A DNA stretch of 64,000 bases from Commensalibacter melissae. GTDB lineage: Bacteria > Pseudomonadota > Alphaproteobacteria > Acetobacterales > Acetobacteraceae. Both the position numbers and the translations under genes were made by a program. Shown piece after piece: positions 36,628-45,872 of the stretch. Each line of letters begins with the position of its first letter. Positions within the stretch are counted from its first letter, which is position 1. The notes under the pieces were generated by a model, which was not told where the DNA came from, made no database searches, and saw nothing but the letters and a program-made list of their open reading frames with translations. The stretch is taken from positions 1,418,501-1,482,500 of the forward strand of contig NZ_CP046393.1 of the NCBI RefSeq assembly GCF_009734185.1, given 5' to 3'.

Positions 36628-38160
36628 TTATAGATCTACGCCTGTTACCAAATGACCAAATGACGCCTTTATCAATACATGATTATCAAAATGTTCATTT
36701 TTTAATACATCTTGCAAGACATAGGCCTGATTGGCACCAGGATCACGTATAAATACGTCTTTTATAACCCCCGCTTCTAGTCTCACATAATACCATAAAT
36801 CCCCTTGTACCCCTTCACAAACACCAACCCCTTCCCCATTTAATTTTTCAATAATAATTTCTTGAGAGGATTTGAACGCTTCCTCATTATTTTCTTCCCT
36901 TAGAAGTATATCAATTATATTTAACGATGTTTTTATTTCAACAAACCATAATTGCATACGTGCATCAACATCCCCTTTTGTAAAATTCGGAGGTGGCAGC
37001 CATTCCAATCGGTATTCAGACATATACCGACGCAAATCCACATCCCGTCCGGAAGCCCGCCCAACAATTCCACCTATATTGAAATCAATTGCTTTTTTTA
37101 AAGATAAAATTCCCATATTTTGAAGATAGTCACCCAGGCCAGGCAAGGTTATAGCCAAATTAAATGCCTGATCAATCAAATATTTAATTTTTTTAGGAAA
37201 ATGTCTTTTTTTATCATTTTCTTGCCCTAAAAAAACAGCACCAGGAAAAACACAATCCATTAACCAGCGATGCCCAAAATAATGTATATTCCAACGCATA
37301 AGGAGTTCACGCGCCAGATCACACCGGCTGGCAACCAACTCTACTTCTAACACGCGAAATAAACGTGTTAAATAAAGTAGATAGGCTGCAATTCTGGATA
37401 ATTCAGAATATAAGATACGTTTTCTCAAAACAGGCAAGGAAGGGACAAAATTTGCAATATCTTCAATCGCATGAGAAAAGGCAATCTGATGCGCAACGGA
37501 ATCAAGTGCGTTAATACGGCTTATTAAAGGTAATATTTCCAAACTATTTCTATTATACAGATTGGATAGAATTCCTCTATGCGTATATCCGTACACTGAT
37601 TCAGCTCGGATAATCCGCTCACCCATATTAAGAAAACGCCACAGCACAGGCAATTTTTCTGTCGCATTGGAGGGATCAATAACCGTTATCTCCCCTCCAT
37701 TATTCAGTAAATGAGAGACAGATGGATTTTCTTGTCTTTCTGGAGGCCATAAGACAGGCCCTGGTTTTTCTGACAATGGCCAGCAGTTATTCCATAAACC
37801 CCGATCCAACCATGGGCGTAAATCAACAGCATTCATTGCTTCCTTACCCCATAACTCCCAGATCATTCTTTCATATATAATGGCAGCGGGTCTTACAGAA
37901 GACAAGGCCAGATAACGGTTCATTGATGCGGAAATACGAACGCCAATGGGCTTGTATCCATTCTCAAGAAATAAAACAAAAACAGTATCCCCCTTACACC
38001 ACATCGTTAGGAACATAAGCCGATCAGTTTTTAATGCTGCAAGCATCTCCGTCCATTCTTGTTCATCAAGAGAAATGAAAAACCTACTATCTGTTTGATG
38101 ATTTTTAAGACAATCTATTAATTTTAGGGAACGCTGAACAAATGTTTTTTTATCAACCAT
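36628..38160 (-). CDS. HyfG-like large subunit (NuoC-NuoD fusion type) without NiFe ligands
   Basis: A 510-residue protein with an N-terminal NuoC-like part (about 15-140) and a C-terminal NuoD/hydrogenase-large-subunit part. Family signs: RAESVYGYTHRGI (185-197), the region RINALDSVAHQIAFSHAIE (215-233), FNIGGIVGRASGRDVDLRR, and EGVQGDLWYYVRLEAGVIKDVFIRDPG. In true NiFe hydrogenases the region at 215 would carry a C-x2-C pair and the C-terminus another in DPCxxC; here both sites lack cysteine (the end is FGHLVTGVDL). A NiFe centre is therefore impossible. It may work like NuoD or like the energy-converting-hydrogenase-related (Ehr) proteins. Eleven bases before the HyfI-like gene. Confidence 0.82.
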   Translation of the reverse strand: MVDKKTFVQRSLKLIDCLKNHQTDSRFFISLDEQEWTEMLAALKTDRLMFLTMWCKGDTVFVLFLENGYKPIGVRISASMNRYLALSSVRPAAIIYERMIWELWGKEAMNAVDLRPWLDRGLWNNCWPLSEKPGPVLWPPERQENPSVSHLLNNGGEITVIDPSNATEKLPVLWRFLNMGERIIRAESVYGYTHRGILSNLYNRNSLEILPLISRINALDSVAHQIAFSHAIEDIANFVPSLPVLRKRILYSELSRIAAYLLYLTRLFRVLEVELVASRCDLARELLMRWNIHYFGHRWLMDCVFPGAVFLGQENDKKRHFPKKIKYLIDQAFNLAITLPGLGDYLQNMGILSLKKAIDFNIGGIVGRASGRDVDLRRYMSEYRLEWLPPPNFTKGDVDARMQLWFVEIKTSLNIIDILLREENNEEAFKSSQEIIIEKLNGEGVGVCEGVQGDLWYYVRLEAGVIKDVFIRDPGANQAYVLQDVLKNEHFDNHVLIKASFGHLVTGVDL

Positions 38161-38173
38161 TTTTCAGAAACAA

Positions 38174-39487
38174 TCACTTTTGTATAAACTGCATTGCAAT
38201 TTGAAATAGCCAATATTTGGCAATGATAGGAATAACCAAAGAGGGTAAAAAAATCAGGCTCAATAAACATCCACCCTCTTTTGTAAAAATATTTCGAGAA
38301 AATAATTGAATATTATTTTTTTTAAACAGAAAAAACCCTCTTACAAAAAACAATAAAAACAAGCATGATCCCAACCAGGGAAACTGTGCAAACAAACTCG
38401 CAATCAAAATTGCACATGCAAAAAATATGCCAAATGGCGGAAATGCAGATATGGCAATGACAAACCAACCTCTAGAATCCACAGCAAAAGGACTTTTTCG
38501 AAGAATATACCCTAACGGTGCATAAATAACCAGAACGGTTATGAAAAGGCAAAAACTGTATAAACCCTGAAATTCATTGGAAAAAATACCAGCCAAAGCT
38601 GCCAAAATAGTGATCAAAAACGGGGAATACAAAAAAGGATCATCATTCTCCTTTATAATAATGATAATGAAACTGATCAACCCTAATATCATGAGAAATG
38701 ATTGAGGGTTTTGATAAGATGAGATTTGAAATAATCTTATGAATAAGGAGAGAAAAGCAACTGGGATGATAAAAAAGATAATACTGCCAATTAAAGTGGG
38801 CAAATGATTGACAAAACGTAGAAAAGTAATGAATACGGGAAACAACCCGATCATTTGAACAATACTAAACGCCAAGATAAAACTGCCAAAACGGGGTAAC
38901 AAGGGATAGGTTTGTCCAACAGATAACTCAAGAATGAAAACACCCATCAAAGCCATTATCATAAAAAAAAGCATATAGCGGAAGTATTCCCAGGCCGCCT
39001 GTATCTGTTCTCCCCCACCATGAATAAAACAAGCCAAAAAAGACAGGAAAATCATGCTATGCAAACAAATCTGCGCTATAAAAAAATTATTAATAGCTAC
39101 AGCCATCATGGCGGTACAGATAATTAATTGATAGAGGCCGAGACTATAGGATAATTTTTTTTGCTTTCCAGATGAACTTAATTGGCCAGGAACCATGAAT
39201 TTCAAAACTATTGATGCAATAATGCTACCTATAGCGATCATAACCCTTAAAAAACTTGTTAACTCGTCATGTTTCCAAATAACGGAAAGATAAAAATCAT
39301 CATGAATAAATGCCGATGCAACCGTAATAAAAAAAAGGATTATTGTTACAATAAAATGACATCGGATTTTTGCACGCTGATGATGACAGGCATAAATTCC
39401 TATGATTCCTGCCACGGGCCAGAGAACACAACTCCAATACAAAATTTTTGCTAAATCACCATTTCCGAACACAGTCAACCTGTCCAA
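38174..39487 (-). CDS. HyfF-like antiporter-type membrane subunit (degenerate)
   Basis: A 437-residue, very hydrophobic protein with about 12-14 predicted helices, at the gene position and of roughly the size of HyfF/NuoN/MrpD proteins. The region FILAFSIVQMIGLFPVFITFLRFVNHLPTLIGS aligns in order with the channel motif of the family, but the lysine, histidine and tryptophan of the normal G-x-K-x-G-x-x-PFH-x-WLP pattern are absent, and the helix-5 glutamate is not apparent. Proton pumping by the standard route is therefore doubtful. Its 5' end overlaps the HyfE-like gene by 32 bases. Confidence 0.72.
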   Translation of the reverse strand: MDRLTVFGNGDLAKILYWSCVLWPVAGIIGIYACHHQRAKIRCHFIVTIILFFITVASAFIHDDFYLSVIWKHDELTSFLRVMIAIGSIIASIVLKFMVPGQLSSSGKQKKLSYSLGLYQLIICTAMMAVAINNFFIAQICLHSMIFLSFLACFIHGGGEQIQAAWEYFRYMLFFMIMALMGVFILELSVGQTYPLLPRFGSFILAFSIVQMIGLFPVFITFLRFVNHLPTLIGSIIFFIIPVAFLSLFIRLFQISSYQNPQSFLMILGLISFIIIIIKENDDPFLYSPFLITILAALAGIFSNEFQGLYSFCLFITVLVIYAPLGYILRKSPFAVDSRGWFVIAISAFPPFGIFFACAILIASLFAQFPWLGSCLFLLFFVRGFFLFKKNNIQLFSRNIFTKEGGCLLSLIFLPSLVIPIIAKYWLFQIAMQFIQK

Positions 39488-40007
39488 AACGTTGCATGAT
39501 AAAAATAGAAGCTAGCAAAAACACAACATAAAAAGCAAAAAGAGTAAAAAATGCATAGAATTGACTATTCAATCCAACGACAAGGGTTAAAGCATTCAAT
39601 ACACATAGCATACCAGCAATTTGTCCTCCGATTGCTTGACTGCTCATGCTATAAAATACCCCAACCAGAATTATAGATAAAACTATTCCATATTCCAAGC
39701 GGAACAATGAAGGCGGCAATACATGGACAACAAGGGAAACAGCAAGAATGGTCAAGAATAATCCTGTAAATAAGGTTTTCAAAGTATACTGGAAATATTG
39801 TCCTTTCAAAATGACCGTAAAAAAAATTGCCACAATGAAAAGCATAAAAAAACTCAATAACGTAATTTTACTGTTAAGTGCATTCTGCCAACCAGATAAA
39901 AGACAGCATCCCGTCAGTATAGAATGAATAACTGCCTGTAACGAAGACGAGGAAATGCCGCTTATCGTAATCAGTAATAGCAGACTCATAAAAAAGGCAA
40001 ATACCAT
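39456..40007 (-). CDS. HyfE-like membrane subunit
   Basis: A 183-residue protein with about six hydrophobic helices. Position (between HyfC-like and HyfF-like genes) and the segment GGQIAGMLCVLNALTLVVGL match HyfE, whose family normally has a Leu-Glu-Asn-Gly motif here related to NuoK. In this protein the glutamate position holds leucine (VLNA), removing a residue thought to be in the proton path. Overlaps the next gene and starts one base after the previous one. Confidence 0.7.
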   Translation of the reverse strand: MVFAFFMSLLLLITISGISSSSLQAVIHSILTGCCLLSGWQNALNSKITLLSFFMLFIVAIFFTVILKGQYFQYTLKTLFTGLFLTILAVSLVVHVLPPSLFRLEYGIVLSIILVGVFYSMSSQAIGGQIAGMLCVLNALTLVVGLNSQFYAFFTLFAFYVVFLLASIFIMQRFGQVDCVRKW

Positions 40008-40008
40008 T

Positions 40009-40959
40009 CTATATTCCGCCTAAACCTGCAAAATAAATGACAACGGCCACAAAATTCAATACTGTTGCGATACCAATTTTGTAATAACCCTTGGACAAAA
40101 ATAAGAAATTTCTCATTATAGAAATTACAATACATTCTATGACAATTTTACTACTCCATGCCAATAATCCAAAAAAAGCGGTTAACAACCAATACATCAA
40201 GGATTTTGTCTGTAAATCAAAGATGGCAATACTCTGGGGCCATATTAAAAACGCAATCAGGGATAGCCAGATCAGAAACTGGAGACTGGAAATATAAAAC
40301 AAGATTGCCTTCTCGTCTCCATCAAACCCATCTTTCTCAATAAAATTCAAAAAATCCGGTATATCTAAAACAAGAAAAAATAGAGAACATGCACATATAA
40401 AAAGAGGGCATAGGGCCAAATTTATCAAACTTGTGGAATTATGAAAAAAAAGGACAATATGCGAAAGCTCTGTACTTTTTGTATTTAAACGGCAAACCAT
40501 AGCGATCAGTAAAATTGCAGGAATATACATGAAGGTTTGGAACATAATCCGCTGCGAATTTTTGAAACATAACAGTGAGCAATCTTGAAAAACAAGAAAA
40601 AATATCAAAAAAGGTACAAATATTAACAATATCGTAACAAAGATAAAATCGGAATTATTGTTAACCAGGGTATTTGTTGAAAATATCGGAATAGATATTG
40701 CCACAGTTACTAATAATCCAATAGTTATTAAATAAATCAGGGTATTGACAGACAATATTTTTTTAAAAAGAAAATTTAAAATTCGTGAATATATAATTTT
40801 GATATTTTGTAATACATATTGGGATGATTCCAAAGGTTTTCCCTGAATTTTTCCATTCAACCTTTCCATAAACACCATAATTAAAGGTGCCATACCTAAA
40901 ATCAATAATACATGAAATAGGATCATTAATAGGGACATCAGCCAATACAGAAATATCAT
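40009..40959 (-). CDS. HyfC/NuoH-like membrane subunit
   Basis: A 316-residue membrane protein with about eight helices. GMAPLIMVFMERLNGKIQGKPLESSQYVLQNIKIIY corresponds to the first loop of HyfC/NuoH proteins, which joins the soluble arm to the membrane arm. The later FIEKDGFDGDEKAILFYISSLQFLIW fits the loop with conserved acidic residues. Its ATG overlaps the stop of the HyfB-like gene by four bases (ATGA). Confidence 0.75.
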   Translation of the reverse strand: MIFLYWLMSLLMILFHVLLILGMAPLIMVFMERLNGKIQGKPLESSQYVLQNIKIIYSRILNFLFKKILSVNTLIYLITIGLLVTVAISIPIFSTNTLVNNNSDFIFVTILLIFVPFLIFFLVFQDCSLLCFKNSQRIMFQTFMYIPAILLIAMVCRLNTKSTELSHIVLFFHNSTSLINLALCPLFICACSLFFLVLDIPDFLNFIEKDGFDGDEKAILFYISSLQFLIWLSLIAFLIWPQSIAIFDLQTKSLMYWLLTAFFGLLAWSSKIVIECIVISIMRNFLFLSKGYYKIGIATVLNFVAVVIYFAGLGGI

Positions 40960-42827
40960 CTAACAAAAAATCCTATTAATAACAAAGAGATAATAATTAT
41001 AGATATAAAAACTTTCTGCTCATTTTCCCAAATCAATAAATTAAAATAATTTCTATAATTAGAAAAGCAACGATAAAATTTTACACTTTCTACATATCCT
41101 TTACGTTTTATAACCAAATATTTTTTAAAAAGTAAAATATCAGCCAATGTATAGATGAATGTTTTTTCACCAAAACCGAAACTGGTTTTATCAACATGAC
41201 CCTCATAGACACCCTGTTCTGAAACAACATATTTTTTTGTTTGATTTATCAACGCTTTAAATTTAATTTTCTCTTTCACAAGATAAAATAAACCCGCCAA
41301 GATTAATAAATATATCATTGGAAAAACAGGGGAAAACGAAAATTGCAATTCATCATTTTTGAATGCAAACCAGTATAATTTTTCCGTGTGAATTAGATTT
41401 TTTTTTATTGGATAGATTAGAAACGATATTATTCCCGGGCAAAAGGACAAAAGAAATAGACCGGATAAATAAATCCTGATCCCTTTTCCTTTTTTTTGTA
41501 AAAAATTAAATGATAATTTTGACGATAGATTAAATTGATGCCGATTTTTTTTATAAAGATTTATAAGTAAGTTGATCCATCCCAGAACCAAAAAAAGAAA
41601 AATAACAGAATTACATCCTATAAAAAATAATGCAAATATCATATTAAATAAATAATGACTGAATATGACATTCATGCCTAGTTGCAAATTCCCCCATAAC
41701 AGCGTAAATCCGGGAAATGGAGGAAAACCAGACAACAACATTGCGAGGCAAAAAAAGGTACAAATTGAAAGTGCCGTATTGATTTGTCTTTTCAAAAAAG
41801 ATGTTAATAGAAAAGCCAGTGCAAATCCTAAATTCTGAATTAGTAATCCAAAGAAAAGAAAATCATACGTCAAAGACAGTATGGCTAATTTTTGAAAATG
41901 AATTGAAAATAAAAGGATGCAAACAAGCTCAAGCCATAATGCATTGCTCAAAGAATATAAATATCGTAACCGATCGTATACAGTTACACTTTTTAAACTG
42001 GACCAACCCAAACGCAATGCAGATGTTAAGCCTAGAAATCCAGTAAATAAAATCAAGATAAGGGAAAATTTGTAATCATTAACACTGATGATAAATCTTA
42101 ATAATACATAAAATCCAATCAAGCTTTTTAAACAAATCAAATAGAAAGAAATATCACCAATTCTATTAAGTTTCTCATCAGATTTTTCGTTATGAAAAAA
42201 ATCAAATAATCCAAGCAGAAAACATATAGGCAAAAGTGATAAAAAAAACAGACAATCTATATTATTGGATTGCATAATCCTAGAAAAATCAATATCTTTT
42301 GGACTAAACTGGTTATCACTCATAACAGGTAAAAAGCTCATGACCCCCAACAAACATGCAAAAACAATCCAATAAACCAAATTTTTCTTCTGATCTGCCT
42401 GATAAATAATCAATAAAACCAATGATAAAAGAAAAATCAGAAAAAAGAAATTTCCTGCAACAAAAAAGGATATGGCGATAATATTTAAAAAGAGGAAATA
42501 GCAATTTTTAGACAACAACGGTTGATAATATAAGAATAAAAAGGCAGTCGTAAACAACAACAAAAGGAAAAAACAAGATAGCCCATCTAAATAGAAACTG
42601 ATTTTATATACGTCACTTAGAATAAAAGGATAAAATGATAATGGGTCGGAATGAAATACCAGTGCAAGAAAGGCAAGAAAAGCCCCAGTGATAGATCCAT
42701 AAAGTGGAAAACTAAAAAATAACTTAGGAAAGTAATATCTTTCAGATTTTATAAACCCAACGTTAACAAGATAGAGTATACTTGTTTGATAAAACAATAA
42801 AACGATTCCTAATATGATCAAACACAA
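40956..42827 (-). CDS. HyfB/NuoL-like antiporter-type membrane subunit (divergent)
   Basis: A 623-residue protein with about 16 helices, first gene of the cluster. The opening layout (helices, then KISFYLDGLSCFFLLLLFTTAFLF) matches HyfB/NuoL, where F-x-x-D-x-x-S is the usual signature. The region corresponding to the channel motif keeps a lysine (LICLKSLIGFYVLLRF) but the preceding PLHxWLPxAHP block is replaced by LFDFFHNEKSDEKLN. SGFPPFPGFTLLWG near residue 370 is a well-preserved piece. The C-terminal region (FGEKTFIYTLADILL) resembles the HyfB/NuoL end. Strong A/T bias. Confidence 0.75.
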   Translation of the reverse strand: MCLIILGIVLLFYQTSILYLVNVGFIKSERYYFPKLFFSFPLYGSITGAFLAFLALVFHSDPLSFYPFILSDVYKISFYLDGLSCFFLLLLFTTAFLFLYYQPLLSKNCYFLFLNIIAISFFVAGNFFFLIFLLSLVLLIIYQADQKKNLVYWIVFACLLGVMSFLPVMSDNQFSPKDIDFSRIMQSNNIDCLFFLSLLPICFLLGLFDFFHNEKSDEKLNRIGDISFYLICLKSLIGFYVLLRFIISVNDYKFSLILILFTGFLGLTSALRLGWSSLKSVTVYDRLRYLYSLSNALWLELVCILLFSIHFQKLAILSLTYDFLFFGLLIQNLGFALAFLLTSFLKRQINTALSICTFFCLAMLLSGFPPFPGFTLLWGNLQLGMNVIFSHYLFNMIFALFFIGCNSVIFLFLVLGWINLLINLYKKNRHQFNLSSKLSFNFLQKKGKGIRIYLSGLFLLSFCPGIISFLIYPIKKNLIHTEKLYWFAFKNDELQFSFSPVFPMIYLLILAGLFYLVKEKIKFKALINQTKKYVVSEQGVYEGHVDKTSFGFGEKTFIYTLADILLFKKYLVIKRKGYVESVKFYRCFSNYRNYFNLLIWENEQKVFISIIIISLLLIGFFVR

Positions 42828-42923
42828 AATTAATGTTGACAGAATTTTACCCCTAAAAACTCATAGTAATTTCAAATAATATGATTTTACGAATAATATT
42901 TCATAATCGCTTGATCAACTGTA

Positions 42924-43379
42924 TCAACCTTTTTCCCACCCTTTTTCTGTTTGTTTCCAATAAGTCAAATCATGCCCAGCCTTTTTCAGTTTACGCCACC
43001 GTTCACGAGCCGCCAATACAAACTGTTCCTCTTTTCCATCAAATAAATCAAACACCCGTTCAAATTGACTGATATCATTCACTGATTGACCATGAACAAC
43101 AAACAGATAGGCTGCCTGATTTGGATTTTCCTCAAAAGTCGTCAACCAAATTGGTTGCCATTCAGGATATTCATCCCGATAGTCTTTTGCATGACAACCA
43201 TGTGGTAACCAAATAGGGTTTATAATATTCCATAAAATCTCTGTCAGTTTTTTCAACTGTTCATCATCCTTGCATAGAACAATCCCTTTTTGTTTTTGTT
43301 GTCTTGTGCGTATCAGCAAAGAGGGAAGCGCCTGCTCCATACTTGTTCGGGTCAAATGATAAAAACCAACAGAGGTCAT
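42924..43379 (-). CDS. holC: DNA polymerase III subunit chi
   Basis: HolC links the clamp loader to single-strand-binding protein. The 151-residue protein starts TSVGFYHLTRTSMEQALPSLL and contains LWNIINPIWLPHGC, PIWLTTFEENPNQA and FERVFDLFDGKEEQFVLAARERW, all typical. Directly downstream of pepA on the same strand (nine bases), the arrangement seen across proteobacteria. Confidence 0.92.
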   Translation of the reverse strand: MTSVGFYHLTRTSMEQALPSLLIRTRQQKQKGIVLCKDDEQLKKLTEILWNIINPIWLPHGCHAKDYRDEYPEWQPIWLTTFEENPNQAAYLFVVHGQSVNDISQFERVFDLFDGKEEQFVLAARERWRKLKKAGHDLTYWKQTEKGWEKG

Positions 43380-43388
43380 CGAATTCCC

Positions 43389-44867
43389 TTATTTTTCGTA
43401 ATAAGTTTCAACAAAATGGTTTAACAGATTTACACCGAAAGCTGTCGCCCCTTTTGGACCGCAATAATTGGGTTTTGCCGTGTAGGCTGTTCCGGCGATA
43501 TCCAAATGAGCCCATGGAGTATCATTAACGAATCGTTTTAAAAATTGTGCGGCGGTAATGGATCCTCCATCACGCCCACCAATATTTTTCATATCCGCAA
43601 AGTCAGAATTGATCGCTCTATCATAAGCATCGCCCATTGGCATACGCCATAATTTTTCTCCGGAATCATGACCGGTTGTCGACAATTTACCTGCTAGTTC
43701 ATCATCATTTGAAAAAAGACCGGCATATTCATATCCAAGTGCAACAACCATGGCTCCGGTTAATGTTGCAAGATTGACCATGAAACGCGGTTTGAAACGA
43801 TCCTGCGTATACCAAAGTAAATCTGCCAGTACCAATCGTCCCTCTGCATCCGTATTCAGAACCTCGATTGTCTGTCCAGAGGCACTGCGAACTATATCTC
43901 CGGGACGTTGTGCATGACCAGATACCATGTTTTCAACCAGACCTACAACACCAATGACATTCACCTTGGCTTTACGCTTGGCCAGAACAGACATCAATCC
44001 TGTTACAGTCGCGGCGCCAGCCATATCCATTTTCATGTCTTCCATGCCATTCGCTGGTTTTAAGGAAATCCCTCCGGAATCGAAAGTGACACCCTTTCCA
44101 AGAAAGGCGAGAGGCGGATCTTTATCATCAGGATTTCCTTTCCATTGCATTACAACCGTATAAGGTTCGTTGTTACTACCTTGAGCCACACCCAAAAGAG
44201 CACCAAAACCTAATTCTTGCATTTTCTCTTTATTGATTACTTCAACCGTCAAACCCAATGATTCAAGTTTTTTGATACGATTTACAAATTCGGCAGGATT
44301 TAACTGATTAGCGGGTTCATTAACAAGATCCCTGGTCAAATAAACCCCGTCAGCCACCGCAGACAAGCCCGTCCATTGTTTTTGCGCCCCTTCATAGTCA
44401 GAAGCCATAATTTTTATCGCTTTTAATTGCCTGAATTCATCTTTTTTACTTTTATCAAGGCAATATTTTTTAAATTCATAATTTTTCAAAACGGCGCCTA
44501 AAACAAGATACCCCGCATATTCCGTGAAATCCCAGTCCGCCATAATATGAAAAGATTCCACTTTCCTTTGCAAGGCCTGAAGCGCAATTCCACCTGCTTC
44601 TTTGGCTTTACTGACGGAAAACTTATCCTTCACTCCCAGACCAACGACCAAGATATAATCATGATTTTCATCAGGAGAAACAAGTTTGCAAACCTGTCCA
44701 AACTTACCCGTATAATTATCTGCCTTCATCGCCCGATCCAGGGCATTATAAATAATCTTATTAATAACCTTTACAGAATCACCACCCTCATCATTCTCAA
44801 ACGAGAATAACACAATATTACCTTTTTCTGGTTTATGCAGGTTCGTAAACTGAATATCGAGTGTCAC
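43389..44867 (-). CDS. pepA: Leucyl aminopeptidase (M17 family)
   Basis: A cytosolic, two-metal aminopeptidase that removes N-terminal residues from peptides. The 492-residue protein has the metal-binding core GKGVTFDSGGISLKP, MKMDMAGAATVTG and the family signature NTDAEGRLVLADLL. The N-terminal domain is normal in length. PepA can also bind DNA in E. coli (Xer recombination, carAB regulation); whether this one does is unknown. Upstream gene of holC. Confidence 0.95.
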   Translation of the reverse strand: MTLDIQFTNLHKPEKGNIVLFSFENDEGGDSVKVINKIIYNALDRAMKADNYTGKFGQVCKLVSPDENHDYILVVGLGVKDKFSVSKAKEAGGIALQALQRKVESFHIMADWDFTEYAGYLVLGAVLKNYEFKKYCLDKSKKDEFRQLKAIKIMASDYEGAQKQWTGLSAVADGVYLTRDLVNEPANQLNPAEFVNRIKKLESLGLTVEVINKEKMQELGFGALLGVAQGSNNEPYTVVMQWKGNPDDKDPPLAFLGKGVTFDSGGISLKPANGMEDMKMDMAGAATVTGLMSVLAKRKAKVNVIGVVGLVENMVSGHAQRPGDIVRSASGQTIEVLNTDAEGRLVLADLLWYTQDRFKPRFMVNLATLTGAMVVALGYEYAGLFSNDDELAGKLSTTGHDSGEKLWRMPMGDAYDRAINSDFADMKNIGGRDGGSITAAQFLKRFVNDTPWAHLDIAGTAYTAKPNYCGPKGATAFGVNLLNHFVETYYEK

Positions 44868-45063
44868 GAAATTATCTCCCCTAAAATAAAGTTACTATAT
44901 TCTATTCAAATTTATCATTGATCGTAGTATTTATGACTATAAATTACGTCCATTTTTTGAAAAAAAGATACCGAAAATCAATCTGTCACTGATTTTAAAG
45001 TATTTTTCTCAGCTTTCTGCCTATCTTATCAGATCAATTGACCCTAGTGTTGGATTTTATTTA
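44868..45063. promoter_or_regulatory. Divergent intergenic region, pepA / cysQ
   Basis: About 195 AT-rich bases between divergent starts, presumably with promoters for both. No structured RNA or repeat found. Confidence 0.35.
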
Positions 45064-45867
45064 ATGACCCATTTTTCTGATACAGAACTTGTATCGAGAG
45101 TTATCTCCATTGCTCAACAGGCTGCTGACGAGATCAATTCTATTCGTAAAACGAATTTTGACATAAAAATCAAAGACGATTCAAGCCCTGTTACCGAGGC
45201 TGATAAAGCTTCAGAAGTAATAATTATTCAGGGGCTGAAAAAATATACTCCCTCTATTCCCGTTATCGCTGAAGAGGAAATAGCTTCAGGGATACAAATT
45301 CCGGTAAAATCCGAATTCTGGTTGGTTGATCCCCTGGATGGAACAAAAGGCTTCATTCAACATAGTGACAATTTCACGATTAATATCGGTCTGATAAGGG
45401 ATCATAAACCTGTTCTTGGTGTTGTGGCCTGTCCTGCTTATCACGAATATTTTTTTGGTGTTGTGAATAAAGGGGCTTGGAAAATTGATAAAACTGGCCG
45501 AATTATACCCATTCATGTTCTTTCACCACCCAATCAACAGTTTCGTGTTCTTTTTTCACCTCGATGCATAAAAAATCCATCCTTTGAAAAATTTTTGAAA
45601 TTATTTAACACTTCATCTGTTGAACGTTTTGGTTCAACCTTAAAAATCCTGCGCATTGCAGAGGGAAAGGCAGATTTACACCCTCGTTTCAGTCCAACCA
45701 TGGAATGGGACACCGCTGCACCTCAGGCAATTCTCGAGGCTGCAGGTGGAATTATTCACGATTTCAATAATCAGCCATTGCAATATGGTAAAAAAAATTG
45801 GAGAAATCACAATTTCTACTGTTCAAGCATACCGATTGATTCTTATTTAAAAAATACAGACTTTTAA
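45064..45867 (+). CDS. cysQ: 3'(2'),5'-bisphosphate nucleotidase CysQ
   Basis: CysQ removes the 3'-phosphate of PAP, a by-product of sulfate reduction, using Mg2+. The 267-residue inositol-monophosphatase-fold protein shows SPVTEADKASEVII, the metal site FWLVDPLDGTKGFI, and MEWDTAAPQAILEAAGG. The DGTKGF and SPVTEADK forms favour CysQ over inositol monophosphatase or histidinol phosphatase. It begins a plus-strand run with the Sua5-type gene five bases after it. Confidence 0.88.
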   Translation: MTHFSDTELVSRVISIAQQAADEINSIRKTNFDIKIKDDSSPVTEADKASEVIIIQGLKKYTPSIPVIAEEEIASGIQIPVKSEFWLVDPLDGTKGFIQHSDNFTINIGLIRDHKPVLGVVACPAYHEYFFGVVNKGAWKIDKTGRIIPIHVLSPPNQQFRVLFSPRCIKNPSFEKFLKLFNTSSVERFGSTLKILRIAEGKADLHPRFSPTMEWDTAAPQAILEAAGGIIHDFNNQPLQYGKKNWRNHNFYCSSIPIDSYLKNTDF

Positions 45868-45872
45868 TTTCA

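Noticed and set aside
35990-42827. Functional hydrogenase-4 or formate hydrogenlyase
   Set aside because: The large subunit has no NiFe-binding cysteines and there are no maturation, ferredoxin-like or formate dehydrogenase genes nearby, so hydrogen chemistry is not supported.
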